This document shows, one piece after another, positions 17,536 to 25,931 of a DNA stretch of 64,000 nt. The stretch is from assembly GCF_001282625.1 (NCBI RefSeq), contig NZ_CTEJ01000001.1:620001-684000 (forward strand). Direction: 5' to 3'. Both the position numbers and the translations under genes were made by a program. Within the stretch, counting starts at the first letter, position 1. Every line of letters begins with the position of its first letter. This stretch comes from Lascolabacillus massiliensis (GTDB lineage: Bacteria > Bacteroidota > Bacteroidia > Bacteroidales > Dysgonomonadaceae). Under the pieces are notes generated by a model. That model did no database searches, was not told the DNA's origin, and was given only the letters and a program-made list of their open reading frames with translations.

Positions 17536-19560
17536 ATGAATGATAATGCATTAATGAACAGGGCAGCCGACAATATCCGTATTCTTTCGGCATCAATGGT
17601 AGAAAAGGCAAAATCAGGGCATCCAGGTGGTGCAATGGGTGGCGCGGATTTTATAAATGTACTGTTCACGGAATTCCTAGAGTATGACCCTGAAAATCCA
17701 ACTTGGGAATCAAGAGACAGATTCTTTCTTGATCCAGGCCATATGTCAGCCATGTTATACTCTGTTTTATGTCTAAGTGGTAAGTTTTCAATTGAAGAAC
17801 TGAAAAACTTCCGTCAGTGGGGTAGTCCCACCCCAGGTCACCCGGAGAGAGATGTTTTGAGAGGAATTGAGAATACATCTGGGCCACTTGGACAAGGACA
17901 TGCTTTTAGTGCAGGAGCAGCAATCGCAGCAAAGTTTTTAAAAGCTAGACTTGGAGATATAATGGATCATACTATCTACAGTTTTATTTCAGATGGTACG
18001 ATTCAGGAAGAGGTATCACAAGGTGTTGGGCGAATTGCAGGCCATCTTGGACTGGATAATCTAATAATGTTTTATGATTCAAATGAAATTCAGTTATCAA
18101 CAACTACAGATGTAGTTACAAGTGAAGATATTGCGAAAAAATACGAAGCTTGGAACTGGAAAGTTATTACGATTGATGGGAATGATGTAGAGCAGATACG
18201 TAATGCACTTACTGAAGCAAAAGATGAGAAAGAAAAACCTACTCTGATAATTGGTAAGACTATTATGGGGAAAGGTGCATTAGCTGCAGATAATTCTTCT
18301 TTTGAGTGTAAGGTGTCAACACATGGTCAGCCTTTAACTGCTGCAGGAGCTGATATTAATCAAACAATTAAGAATCTCGGCGGGAATCCTGATAACCCAT
18401 TTGAGATATTTCCCGAAGCTCAAGCATTATATGATAAAAGAAAACAGGAATTAAAGAAGATTGTATCAGCAAAACAAGCAAAATTTGAGGAATGGGCAAA
18501 AGCCAATCCAGAATTGGTAGAGAAAAAAAGGAAGTGGTTCTCGCGAGAACTTCCAGAGATCGACTGGCAAGCTATCCAACAAAAACCTAATTCAGCTACC
18601 AGGGCAGGTTCAGCTGCAGTCTTAAGTGAACTGGCACAGAAGGTTGAAAATATGATAGTTGCTTCAGCAGACCTCTCAAACTCAGATAAAACTGATGGTT
18701 TCCTAAAGAAAACAAAGTCATTTAAGAAAGGTGATTTTTCAGGAGCATTCCTTCAGGCTGGTGTATCAGAATTTACAATGTCGTGTCTTAGTATTGGTAT
18801 GAGTTTGCATGGAGGAGTTATTGCGGCATGTGGTACATTCTTCGCATTCTCTGATTATATGAAACCGTCAATCCGTGTAGCAGCACTTATGGAAACGCCG
18901 GTAATATTTATCTGGACACATGATGCATTTAGAGTTGGAGAAGATGGACCAACACATCAGCCGGTTGAACAGGAAGCTCAGATTCGTCTGCTGGAGAAAC
19001 TTCAAAATCACAGTGGTAAAAACTCTATGCTTGTTCTTCGCCCTGCAGATGTTCATGAAACAACCATTGCATGGAAGTTAGCATTAGAGAATGATAATTC
19101 TCCAACAGGTTTGATACTTTCGAGACAAAATATTAAAGATCTTCCAGCTGCAGAGTCTAGATTTACCGAAGCACTTAAAGCTGAAAGAGGAGCTTATATT
19201 GTTGAAGATGATCATAACTATGATGTGATTTTATTAGCTTCAGGTTCGGAAGTGTCAACTCTGGTGGAAGGTGCAGAGTTGCTTCGTAAAGATGGAATAA
19301 AAGTTAGAATTGTTTCAGTGCCTTCTGAAGGATTATTCCGTTCTCAATCACAAGAATATCAGGATTTAATATTACCGAAAGGGAAAAAGAAATTCGGACT
19401 AACAGCTGGGCTTTCTGTTACATTAGAGGGATTAGTAGGAGCTGATGGTACTGTGTGGGGACTTAACTCTTTTGGATTCTCCGCACCATATACTGTATTG
19501 GATGAAAAACTTGGATATACAGGTAAAAATGTTTATGAACAAGTACTTAAAATTTTGTAA
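17536..19560 (+). CDS. tkt: Transketolase
   Basis: This 674-residue single-chain enzyme is of normal length and transfers two-carbon ketol units between pentose-phosphate-pathway sugars using thiamine diphosphate. Visible motifs are KSGHPGGAMGGADF (substrate and TPP His), GPLGQGHAFSAG, and the TPP/metal motif SDGTIQEEVSQGVGR with YDSNEIQLS. In the pyrimidine domain are AGVSEFTMSCLSIGMSLHGG, with the catalytic Glu region, and EDGPTHQPVEQ. The C-terminal domain reads VILLASGSEVSTLVEGAELL. It is followed at 35 nt by rpiB, the next enzyme of the same pathway, so the two form a pentose-phosphate operon. Confidence 0.96.
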   Translation: MNDNALMNRAADNIRILSASMVEKAKSGHPGGAMGGADFINVLFTEFLEYDPENPTWESRDRFFLDPGHMSAMLYSVLCLSGKFSIEELKNFRQWGSPTPGHPERDVLRGIENTSGPLGQGHAFSAGAAIAAKFLKARLGDIMDHTIYSFISDGTIQEEVSQGVGRIAGHLGLDNLIMFYDSNEIQLSTTTDVVTSEDIAKKYEAWNWKVITIDGNDVEQIRNALTEAKDEKEKPTLIIGKTIMGKGALAADNSSFECKVSTHGQPLTAAGADINQTIKNLGGNPDNPFEIFPEAQALYDKRKQELKKIVSAKQAKFEEWAKANPELVEKKRKWFSRELPEIDWQAIQQKPNSATRAGSAAVLSELAQKVENMIVASADLSNSDKTDGFLKKTKSFKKGDFSGAFLQAGVSEFTMSCLSIGMSLHGGVIAACGTFFAFSDYMKPSIRVAALMETPVIFIWTHDAFRVGEDGPTHQPVEQEAQIRLLEKLQNHSGKNSMLVLRPADVHETTIAWKLALENDNSPTGLILSRQNIKDLPAAESRFTEALKAERGAYIVEDDHNYDVILLASGSEVSTLVEGAELLRKDGIKVRIVSVPSEGLFRSQSQEYQDLILPKGKKKFGLTAGLSVTLEGLVGADGTVWGLNSFGFSAPYTVLDEKLGYTGKNVYEQVLKIL

Positions 19561-19595
19561 ACATAAGAAGCATAAAAATTAAATAACTAGGTATC

Positions 19596-20051
19596 ATGTC
19601 AGATTTTAATGACTCGGAAAAACCTATCGGACTTGCATCAGACCATGCAGGTTTCAATGCCAAGAGCTACATAATAAAGGTGTTGGAAGATATGGGCCTG
19701 AAATATAAGGATTTTGGAGCCTATTCTACCGATAGTACAGATTATACAGATTATGCTCACCCTTTGGCACTGGCAGTTGAGAGTGGCGAATGCAGATTTG
19801 GTATTGCAATGTGTGGAACGGGAAACGGTATAAACATGACATTGAATAAGCATCAGGGAATAAGAGCCGCTCTTTGCTGGAACCCTGAGATAACATTTTA
19901 TGCTCGTGCTCATAATAATGCTAATGTATTATCGCTTCCTGGAAGATTCCTTGATAGTGATGAGATATTAGAAATACTTAAAGTGTTCCTTAATACACCA
20001 TTTGAAGGTGGCAGGCATGAAAGAAGAGTTAATAAAATACCGTGCGGCTAA
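19596..20051 (+). CDS. rpiB: Ribose 5-phosphate isomerase B
   Basis: The 151-residue enzyme interconverts ribose 5-phosphate and ribulose 5-phosphate. RpiB/LacAB motifs are present: GLASDHAGFNAK, DYTDYAHPLALAVESGE, and CGTGNGINMTLNKHQGIRAA with the catalytic Cys and the anion hole. The C-terminal GGRHERRVNKI fits the phosphate-binding end. It follows transketolase, and its last 10 nt overlap the next gene. Confidence 0.95.
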   Translation: MSDFNDSEKPIGLASDHAGFNAKSYIIKVLEDMGLKYKDFGAYSTDSTDYTDYAHPLALAVESGECRFGIAMCGTGNGINMTLNKHQGIRAALCWNPEITFYARAHNNANVLSLPGRFLDSDEILEILKVFLNTPFEGGRHERRVNKIPCG

Positions 20052-21061
20052 GAATTAAAAAGAAATATGTCACACTTTTAATCCTGCAGTTTTTATTTTT
20101 TCAGAACTGTATGGAATCAAGTTTTCAATTCGATAATAATCCAAAGGGCAATTTTGATGCTCTTTGGAATATTATCGATAGGAACTATTGTTTTTTTGAG
20201 TACAAGAATATAAACTGGGATGCAGTCTATATAAATTACAGTTCACGTATTACACCCAATATGAATAATGAGGCATTATTTAAACTTATGGGTCAAATGC
20301 TTGCTGAACTTAAAGATGGACATGTTAATTTAACTGCTTCTCATGATGTAACTCGTTATTGGGAATGGCACGAAAATTATCCTGCAAATTTTGATTCAGA
20401 AATACAAAAACAATACCTGGGAAAGGAGACAGAATACAGCAGGGCTTCAGGTATGTGGTATAAAATTCTAGAAGACAATGTAGGTTACATTTATTATGGT
20501 AATTTCTCAAATGATGTTAGTAATGCCAGTTTGGATCAGATACTGATGAAAATGTCAATCTGTAGTGGATTGATAATTGATGTGAGAAATAATGGTGGAG
20601 GTAATCTTACCAATGTTGACAGAATAGCCAGTCGTTTCTTTAATGATAGAACGCTTATTGGCTATATTTCTCATAAAATTGGTCCGGGTCATAATGATTT
20701 TTCAGAACTTCATCCCAAGTATCTTGAGAGTTCAAATAGGGTCAGATATCAAAAACCTGTTGTCGTACTCACCAACAGAGGATGTTATAGTGCAACCAAT
20801 GAATTTGTAAGTATTATGAAATATGCTCCTCAGTCAACAATTATTGGAGATAAAACAGGAGGTGGAAGTGGATTGCCTTTTTCATCCGAACTCCCAAATG
20901 GATGGTCAATTCGTTTTTCTGCTTCACCTATGTTTAATGCTGAAAAAGAGCACATAGAGTTTGGTGTTGAACCAGATATATATGTAAGTATGTTGCAGGA
21001 AGATAAAGAGAAAAACAGAGATACAATTATTGAAAAAGCCAGAGAACTATTAAAAAGGTAG
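20042..21061 (+). CDS. S41-family (tail-specific) peptidase, probable lipoprotein
   Basis: The product has 339 residues with a hydrophobic N-terminus ending FFQNC, an atypical lipobox. The S41 catalytic domain shows GLIIDVRNNGGGNLTNVDRIA, GCYSATNEFVSIM with the nucleophilic Ser, and IIGDKTGGGSG with a candidate catalytic Lys. There is no PDZ domain between the N-terminal helical part and the catalytic core, as in small Bacteroidota S41 proteins. The GTG start at 20042 overlaps rpiB by 10 nt; it is kept because the next in-frame Met lies after the lipobox Cys. The substrate is unknown. Confidence 0.85.
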   Translation: MRLRIKKKYVTLLILQFLFFQNCMESSFQFDNNPKGNFDALWNIIDRNYCFFEYKNINWDAVYINYSSRITPNMNNEALFKLMGQMLAELKDGHVNLTASHDVTRYWEWHENYPANFDSEIQKQYLGKETEYSRASGMWYKILEDNVGYIYYGNFSNDVSNASLDQILMKMSICSGLIIDVRNNGGGNLTNVDRIASRFFNDRTLIGYISHKIGPGHNDFSELHPKYLESSNRVRYQKPVVVLTNRGCYSATNEFVSIMKYAPQSTIIGDKTGGGSGLPFSSELPNGWSIRFSASPMFNAEKEHIEFGVEPDIYVSMLQEDKEKNRDTIIEKARELLKR

Positions 21062-21070
21062 CCACAAAAC

Positions 21071-21799
21071 ATGAATATTGTTGTTTCACCTTCTACAATA
21101 CCATCATTCAATCTTGCTGCTGAAGAATATCTCTTCAGTCAAAAATATGATGACTTCGTATTTCTATACATCAACGATTCTAGTGTAATAATTGGTTCTA
21201 ATCAAGCTGTTATTAACGAAGTAGATTTAGACTTTTGTATTGAAAACCAGATAACTGTTATTCGCCGCTTATCTGGAGGAGGAGCTGTATATCATGATAG
21301 AGGTAATATTAATTATTCCTTTATCCAAAATAAAACAGACGAACCTTTGAGTGCAAAGTTCCTCAATCCAATAATAAATACACTTCACTCATTAGGAATA
21401 CCAGCTTTAATAGGCAAAAGAAAAGATATCTGGCTTGATGGTTATAAAATATCAGGTACAGCATCTCATATTTCTCGTGGTAGAGAGCTTCATCACGGCA
21501 CACTTTTATATGATACAGATTTAAATGTATTGCAAAGAGTTCTTTCTTCCAAACAAAAAAACACTGTAAAAAAAGCAACAGCTTCGGTACCTAGTCCTGT
21601 TATTAACATTAAAACACATCTGTTAAAGAGTAATGGAAATGCTCCTGATGTTAAAAGTTTTTATGAGATTGTTAAAGAGAGACTTATGTCTTTTTTCAAT
21701 ATAAATGAATTGAACAATCTACAAATAGAAGAGATTGAAAAAATAGAGGAGATTAGAAAAAACAAGTATATACAGAGAGATTGGAACTACAAAATGTAA
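21071..21799 (+). CDS. lplA: Lipoate-protein ligase A, short form without C-terminal domain
   Basis: This 242-residue enzyme adenylates lipoate and attaches it to lipoyl domains such as E2 subunits and GcvH. The catalytic-domain motifs are complete: RRLSGGGAVYHDRGNINYSF, GRKDIW-like KRKDIWLDGYKISGTA with the catalytic Lys, and HHGTLLYDTDL. The protein stops at RDWNYKM, just where full-length bacterial LplA (about 330 residues) continues into its small C-terminal domain. In some archaea that domain is a separate protein, LplB; none is visible here. It lies 9 nt after the S41 gene. Confidence 0.88.
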   Translation: MNIVVSPSTIPSFNLAAEEYLFSQKYDDFVFLYINDSSVIIGSNQAVINEVDLDFCIENQITVIRRLSGGGAVYHDRGNINYSFIQNKTDEPLSAKFLNPIINTLHSLGIPALIGKRKDIWLDGYKISGTASHISRGRELHHGTLLYDTDLNVLQRVLSSKQKNTVKKATASVPSPVINIKTHLLKSNGNAPDVKSFYEIVKERLMSFFNINELNNLQIEEIEKIEEIRKNKYIQRDWNYKM

Positions 21800-21908
21800 T
21801 TTTTACATTTATTTTCTCTGTTATTATATTTTTTTTGTACTTTTATGGGCCATATGCTTTCAATATAAAAGAAAGCACTAATCATATTTTTATATCATTT
21901 AAACAACA

Positions 21909-23474
21909 ATGTCGAGAATTTCAGAGAGGAACAACAAACCCAAAAAGAAATTTCACCAGCGAAAAGGTTTTCTAATATCAATAGGAATAATAATAGGAGT
22001 AGTTTTTGTTGCAGCTTTATATCAGACATCGGTATATTTTTCAACAAATGAATCCTGTATGATGTGTCATGTACACCCACATGCAGAGGAAAGCTGGCAG
22101 TTATCGGTACATGTAAATAATGGAAGTGGTGTTACGGTTAATTGTGTTGACTGTCATCTACCTCCTTCAGATAATACATGGGCACATTATTCTGCTAAAG
22201 CGGTGTTGGGAGCAAGAGATTTATGGGGATACCTTACTAAGGATAGTGCAGATTTTAATTGGGATCAAAAATCAGAATTGGAATATGCAATAAAATATAT
22301 TCCCAATGAATCATGTGTGAAATGCCACCAGAACCTTTTTCCTGAAGGTATAACTGATGATGGAATAACAGCACATCTTTATTATGATGACAATGTAGAG
22401 AAGCTTGATCTGCAATGTATAAGCTGTCACTTAGATGCGGGTCATTATAATCCAAATTATGCCCATGGACAGATGGTTGGAATACCGGGAATGGGTGGAT
22501 CATATGCTGTTGACACAAGTCTCTATTTTAAAGAATCTACACCAGTTAATTCTTTCACTAATTTCAGGGAACAGATACCTGGTACTGCAGTCTCTTTTAA
22601 TATGATAGCAATTGAAGGCGGAACATTTATGATGGGAAGCCCAGAAAAAGAGCCCTTCAGAAAACCTGATGAATCGCCTCAACACGAAGTTACAGTAAGT
22701 CCATTTTTTATGGCAGAAGTAGAAACTACCTGGGATCAGTACTGGGCATTTTATGCAGAAACAATGAGTGAAGGAAGAACTCCCCCGGAAGTTGTATATG
22801 AAAATAATCTAAAAGCATTGGGTGTTGATGCAATCTCAGGTCCCACACCACCTTTCGGATATCCAGATCAGGGTTGGGGACAAGGAGACAGACCTGCAAT
22901 CACTATGACACATTATGCTGCTGAAACATATTGTCAATGGTTATCAGAAAAGACCGGAAAGAAATATAGATTACCAACCGAAGCCGAGTGGGAATACGCC
23001 GCAAGGGGTGGAACTGAGACAGCTTATTTTTTCAAAGGTAATCCTAAAGAGTTTTCAAATAAAGGGTTCATGAGAAATGTATTTAAAGCTAAGACCGACA
23101 GCATAAGTTCATACGTAATATATGATAATAACAGTAACGGTCGTACACAACTGCCATCGGAAGTTCTGCCTAATCCATTTGGATTAAAGAACATGTTGGG
23201 TAATGTACTTGAATATACAGCTGATAAGTATGATCCTGAAGCATATAGTAAGAGATCAGGCAAAACTGTGGATCCTATAGTCACCGAGGGTGAAGAATGG
23301 GTTGTAAGAGGAGGAAATTATAGTTTTGATGCCTCAGATGTACGTAGTGCATCACGTTTTCATACACAACATGATGATTGGATGAGAACAGATCCACAGC
23401 AACCAAAAAGCATATGGTGGTATTCTGATATTAAAGGTATTGGATTTCGCGTTGTATGCGATCCGGAATTTTAA
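21909..23474 (+). CDS. Membrane tetraheme NapC/NrfH-type cytochrome fused to an FGE/SUMF1-like domain
   Basis: The 521-residue protein has a basic N-terminus, one membrane helix (about 22-44) and four c-type haem motifs: CMMCH (50-54), CVDCH (79-83), CVKCH (136-140) and CISCH (170-174). This is the layout of NapC/NrfH quinol dehydrogenases. From about residue 233 to the end follows a formylglycine-generating-enzyme-like domain (EGGTFMMGSPEKEP, YRLPTEAEWEYAARGG, FGLKNMLGNVLEYTAD, WVVRGGNYSFDASDVRSASR). The paired Cys of true FGE, expected after RGG, are absent, so it is probably a binding or structural domain. A CcsB-CcsA haem-attachment gene lies 2.5 kb downstream on the same strand. Quinone-linked electron transfer is likely by family; the partner and substrate are not known. 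Confidence 0.88.
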   Translation: MSRISERNNKPKKKFHQRKGFLISIGIIIGVVFVAALYQTSVYFSTNESCMMCHVHPHAEESWQLSVHVNNGSGVTVNCVDCHLPPSDNTWAHYSAKAVLGARDLWGYLTKDSADFNWDQKSELEYAIKYIPNESCVKCHQNLFPEGITDDGITAHLYYDDNVEKLDLQCISCHLDAGHYNPNYAHGQMVGIPGMGGSYAVDTSLYFKESTPVNSFTNFREQIPGTAVSFNMIAIEGGTFMMGSPEKEPFRKPDESPQHEVTVSPFFMAEVETTWDQYWAFYAETMSEGRTPPEVVYENNLKALGVDAISGPTPPFGYPDQGWGQGDRPAITMTHYAAETYCQWLSEKTGKKYRLPTEAEWEYAARGGTETAYFFKGNPKEFSNKGFMRNVFKAKTDSISSYVIYDNNSNGRTQLPSEVLPNPFGLKNMLGNVLEYTADKYDPEAYSKRSGKTVDPIVTEGEEWVVRGGNYSFDASDVRSASRFHTQHDDWMRTDPQQPKSIWWYSDIKGIGFRVVCDPEF

Positions 23475-23521
23475 TACACATTGAAAATTGACTATTTATT
23501 TTTTACATAATATTTATCCAG

Positions 23522-24904
23522 ATGAAAAAAGAAAATAATTTAACCAGAAGATCATTCCTGAAGACTTCTGCTGTAGCAGGTGCAGTAGGTGTAATTGGCA
23601 CAGGTTCTGCCGGTTTGCTAACATCTTGTAGTGGTGGAAATAAAGGAAAAGGTGGAGCGGCAACTCCATTGAGAGAACCGGGTAGTTATTACATACCCGA
23701 ATTACCGGATCTTGCAACAGACGGTAAAGAATTAAAAGCAGGAGTAGTAGGTTGTGGCGGACGTGGATCCGGTGCGGCAATAAACTTCTTAAATGCAGCA
23801 AATGGAGTTACAATAGTAGCTTTAGGTGATGTTTTCCAAGACAGAGTAGATAGTCTTGCTGAAAAATTAAAATCAGATAAAAATATAGAAATACCCGCAG
23901 ATAAACGCTTTGTCGGTCTCGATGCTTACAAGCAGGTTATTGACAGCGATATCGATGTACTGATCGATTGTACACCTCCATTTTTCAGGGCTGAACATTT
24001 TAAGTATGCAGTAGAAAAGAACAAACACTGTTTCCTTGAAAAGCCAATTTGTGTTGATGCAGCAGGATATCGTACAATTGTAGCAGCAGCCAAGCAGGCA
24101 CAAGCCAAAAATCTTAGAGTAGTAACCGGAACACAAAGACATCACCAGCGTAGCTATGTTGAATCATACAAACAGATAATGAATGGTGCAATAGGTGAAA
24201 TTACCGGTGGAGTTGTTTACTGGAACCAAAATATGTTATGGTACCGCGAACGTCAGCCTCAATGGAGTGATTTCGAATTTATGGTACGTGACTGGGTAAA
24301 CTGGAAATGGTTATCAGGAGATCATATTGTAGAACAGCATGTTCATAATATTGATGTATTTACATGGTTCTCCGGCTTAAGACCGGTAAGTGCAGTAGGA
24401 TTCGGTTCACGTCAGCGTCGAGTTACTGGTGATCAGTATGATAACTTCAGTATCGACTTTGAAATGGAAAATGGTATTCACCTACACAGTATGTGCCGTC
24501 AGATAGATGGTTGTGCAAACAATGTAAGTGAATTTATACAAGGAACAAAAGGATCATGGTCAAGCAATGGCGGACATGTAATTAAAGACTTAGCAGGAAA
24601 CGTTATATGGAAGTATGACGAGGATGCAGAAAAGGCAAATTACAAACAGACCGACCCATATACTTTAGAACATGTTAATTTGATTAACTGTATCAGAGGC
24701 AATAGCCCAATAGAGCAGGCTTCCGAAACAGCTATCTCTAACCTTGCAGCTATCATGGGACGCGAATCTGCATATACAGGTCAGGTAGTTACATGGGATG
24801 CTATGACAGCGTCACCACTTAATTATACTCCTGCTGACATTAATATTGGCAAAATGGATATGTCAGGATTTACTGTTCCCGTTCCAGGTAGTGCACAAAA
24901 ATAA
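23522..24904 (+). CDS. Tat-exported Gfo/Idh/MocA-family oxidoreductase
   Basis: The 460-residue protein begins with a twin-arginine signal (TRRSFLKTSAVAGA) ending near LLTSC, so it is probably a Tat-exported lipoprotein that folds with its nucleotide cofactor before export. The Rossmann motif is AGVVGCGGRGSGAAINF, and CFLEKPICVD is the family EKP signature with the catalytic Lys. HNIDVFTWFSGL lies in the C-terminal substrate domain. Exported members use tightly bound NAD(P) or act on sugars and glycosides. It is 47 nt after the cytochrome fusion and 6 nt before the TIM-barrel gene, strongly suggesting one transcript. The substrate is unknown. Confidence 0.92.
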   Translation: MKKENNLTRRSFLKTSAVAGAVGVIGTGSAGLLTSCSGGNKGKGGAATPLREPGSYYIPELPDLATDGKELKAGVVGCGGRGSGAAINFLNAANGVTIVALGDVFQDRVDSLAEKLKSDKNIEIPADKRFVGLDAYKQVIDSDIDVLIDCTPPFFRAEHFKYAVEKNKHCFLEKPICVDAAGYRTIVAAAKQAQAKNLRVVTGTQRHHQRSYVESYKQIMNGAIGEITGGVVYWNQNMLWYRERQPQWSDFEFMVRDWVNWKWLSGDHIVEQHVHNIDVFTWFSGLRPVSAVGFGSRQRRVTGDQYDNFSIDFEMENGIHLHSMCRQIDGCANNVSEFIQGTKGSWSSNGGHVIKDLAGNVIWKYDEDAEKANYKQTDPYTLEHVNLINCIRGNSPIEQASETAISNLAAIMGRESAYTGQVVTWDAMTASPLNYTPADINIGKMDMSGFTVPVPGSAQK

Positions 24905-24910
24905 AAACTT

Positions 24911-25825
24911 ATGGCATTTGACAGAAGACAATTTCTAAAAACTACTATAGCTGGTACTGCAACACTGGCAATAGGTGGATGTAATACATTTGCTTCAACA
25001 GAAACAAAGGCAGGTAGTATTGCCGGAAAGGCTCAGTTGAATATCTCTTTTCAAGAGGGTACAGCTCCCGGGGCTACACTTCAAGAGAAGTTTGATTTCA
25101 TGGAAGAGCATAATGTTGTAGGATTTGAACCACATGGTAAACCTCTTCTTCAAAGAAAACAGGAGTACAAAGAGGCTCTAAAGGGGCGTAATATTAAAGT
25201 AAGTGCTGTATGTGCCGGCTTTGATGGATTTATTTTATCTACTGATCCTGAAGTTAGAAAACTTTGTCGTGATACAATGGCTGAACTTATTATTGCCGCA
25301 GGTGAGTTTGAATCTACAGGAGTAATTATTGTACCTGCTTTTAATAGTCAGGTTCCTGTAATGCCTCACACACAGGAGACGCGTGATTTCCTTTGTGAAC
25401 AGTTTGATGAAATGGGAACTTTTGCTCAACAGCATGGAACAACTGTAATTTTAGAGCCTTTAAACCGCAGAGAAGCATTTTATCTACGTCAAGTAGCTGA
25501 TGCTGCCTCAATTTGTCGTGATATAAATAACCCTGGTGTAACTTGTCTGGGAGACTTTTGGCACATGACATGGGAAGAAACTTCTGATATGGGAGCTTTT
25601 ATATCTGCAGGTGATTATTTGCAACACGTACATATAGCAAGTCGTGAGCGTCGAAGTGTACCTGGTGAAGATGGTGCAGCAGATAATTATGTAGATGGTT
25701 TCAGAGGTCTGAAAATGATAGGATATAACAAATATGTAAGTTATGAATGCGGAATCCAGGGTGAGCGTGAGGTAGTTGTACCTGCATCACTTGAATTGTT
25801 GAGAAAACAATGGGAAGAAGCTTGA
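24911..25825 (+). CDS. Tat-exported TIM-barrel sugar isomerase/epimerase-like protein
   Basis: The 304-residue product has a twin-arginine signal (DRRQFLKTTIAGTATLAIGGC), also ending in a lipobox-like GGC. The remainder is an AP-endonuclease-2/xylose-isomerase-like barrel with the expected metal ligands: VILEPLNRREAF (Glu), LGDFWHM (Asp, His), LQHVHIASRERR (His), and SYECGIQGE (Glu). Family members isomerise or epimerise sugars, or act on 3-keto sugars. With only 6 nt between it and the exported oxidoreductase, the two probably act in sequence on one compound outside the cytoplasm. A terminator follows at 23 nt. Confidence 0.9.
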   Translation: MAFDRRQFLKTTIAGTATLAIGGCNTFASTETKAGSIAGKAQLNISFQEGTAPGATLQEKFDFMEEHNVVGFEPHGKPLLQRKQEYKEALKGRNIKVSAVCAGFDGFILSTDPEVRKLCRDTMAELIIAAGEFESTGVIIVPAFNSQVPVMPHTQETRDFLCEQFDEMGTFAQQHGTTVILEPLNRREAFYLRQVADAASICRDINNPGVTCLGDFWHMTWEETSDMGAFISAGDYLQHVHIASRERRSVPGEDGAADNYVDGFRGLKMIGYNKYVSYECGIQGEREVVVPASLELLRKQWEEA

Positions 25826-25847
25826 TTATGTTATAAAATCCTTCAAT

Positions 25848-25888
25848 AAAAAATGGGTGAGGAGAGTAGTTCCTTTCACCCATTTTTT
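25848..25888. terminator. Rho-independent terminator (A/T-tract symmetric) after the Tat pair
   Basis: AAAAAATGGGTGA (25848-25860) pairs perfectly with TCACCCATTTTTT (25876-25888), and an inner GGA/TCC adds to the stem. The T tract on either strand makes it potentially bidirectional; on this layout it ends the transcript of the three upstream genes. Confidence 0.88.
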
Positions 25889-25931
25889 ATATGTTTAAAT
25901 TCTGTAATTTTATTTATCCTATATTCACATC

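Noticed and set aside
21781-21975. A 64-codon open frame between lplA and the cytochrome fusion with a hydrophobic N-terminus
   Set aside because: It starts with TTG, overlaps both neighbours out of frame, and its C-terminal half is only the shifted reading of the cytochrome gene's basic start.
22600-23474. Calling the FGE-like domain a working sulfatase-activating enzyme
   Set aside because: The catalytic cysteines are missing and no sulfatase gene is present in the window.
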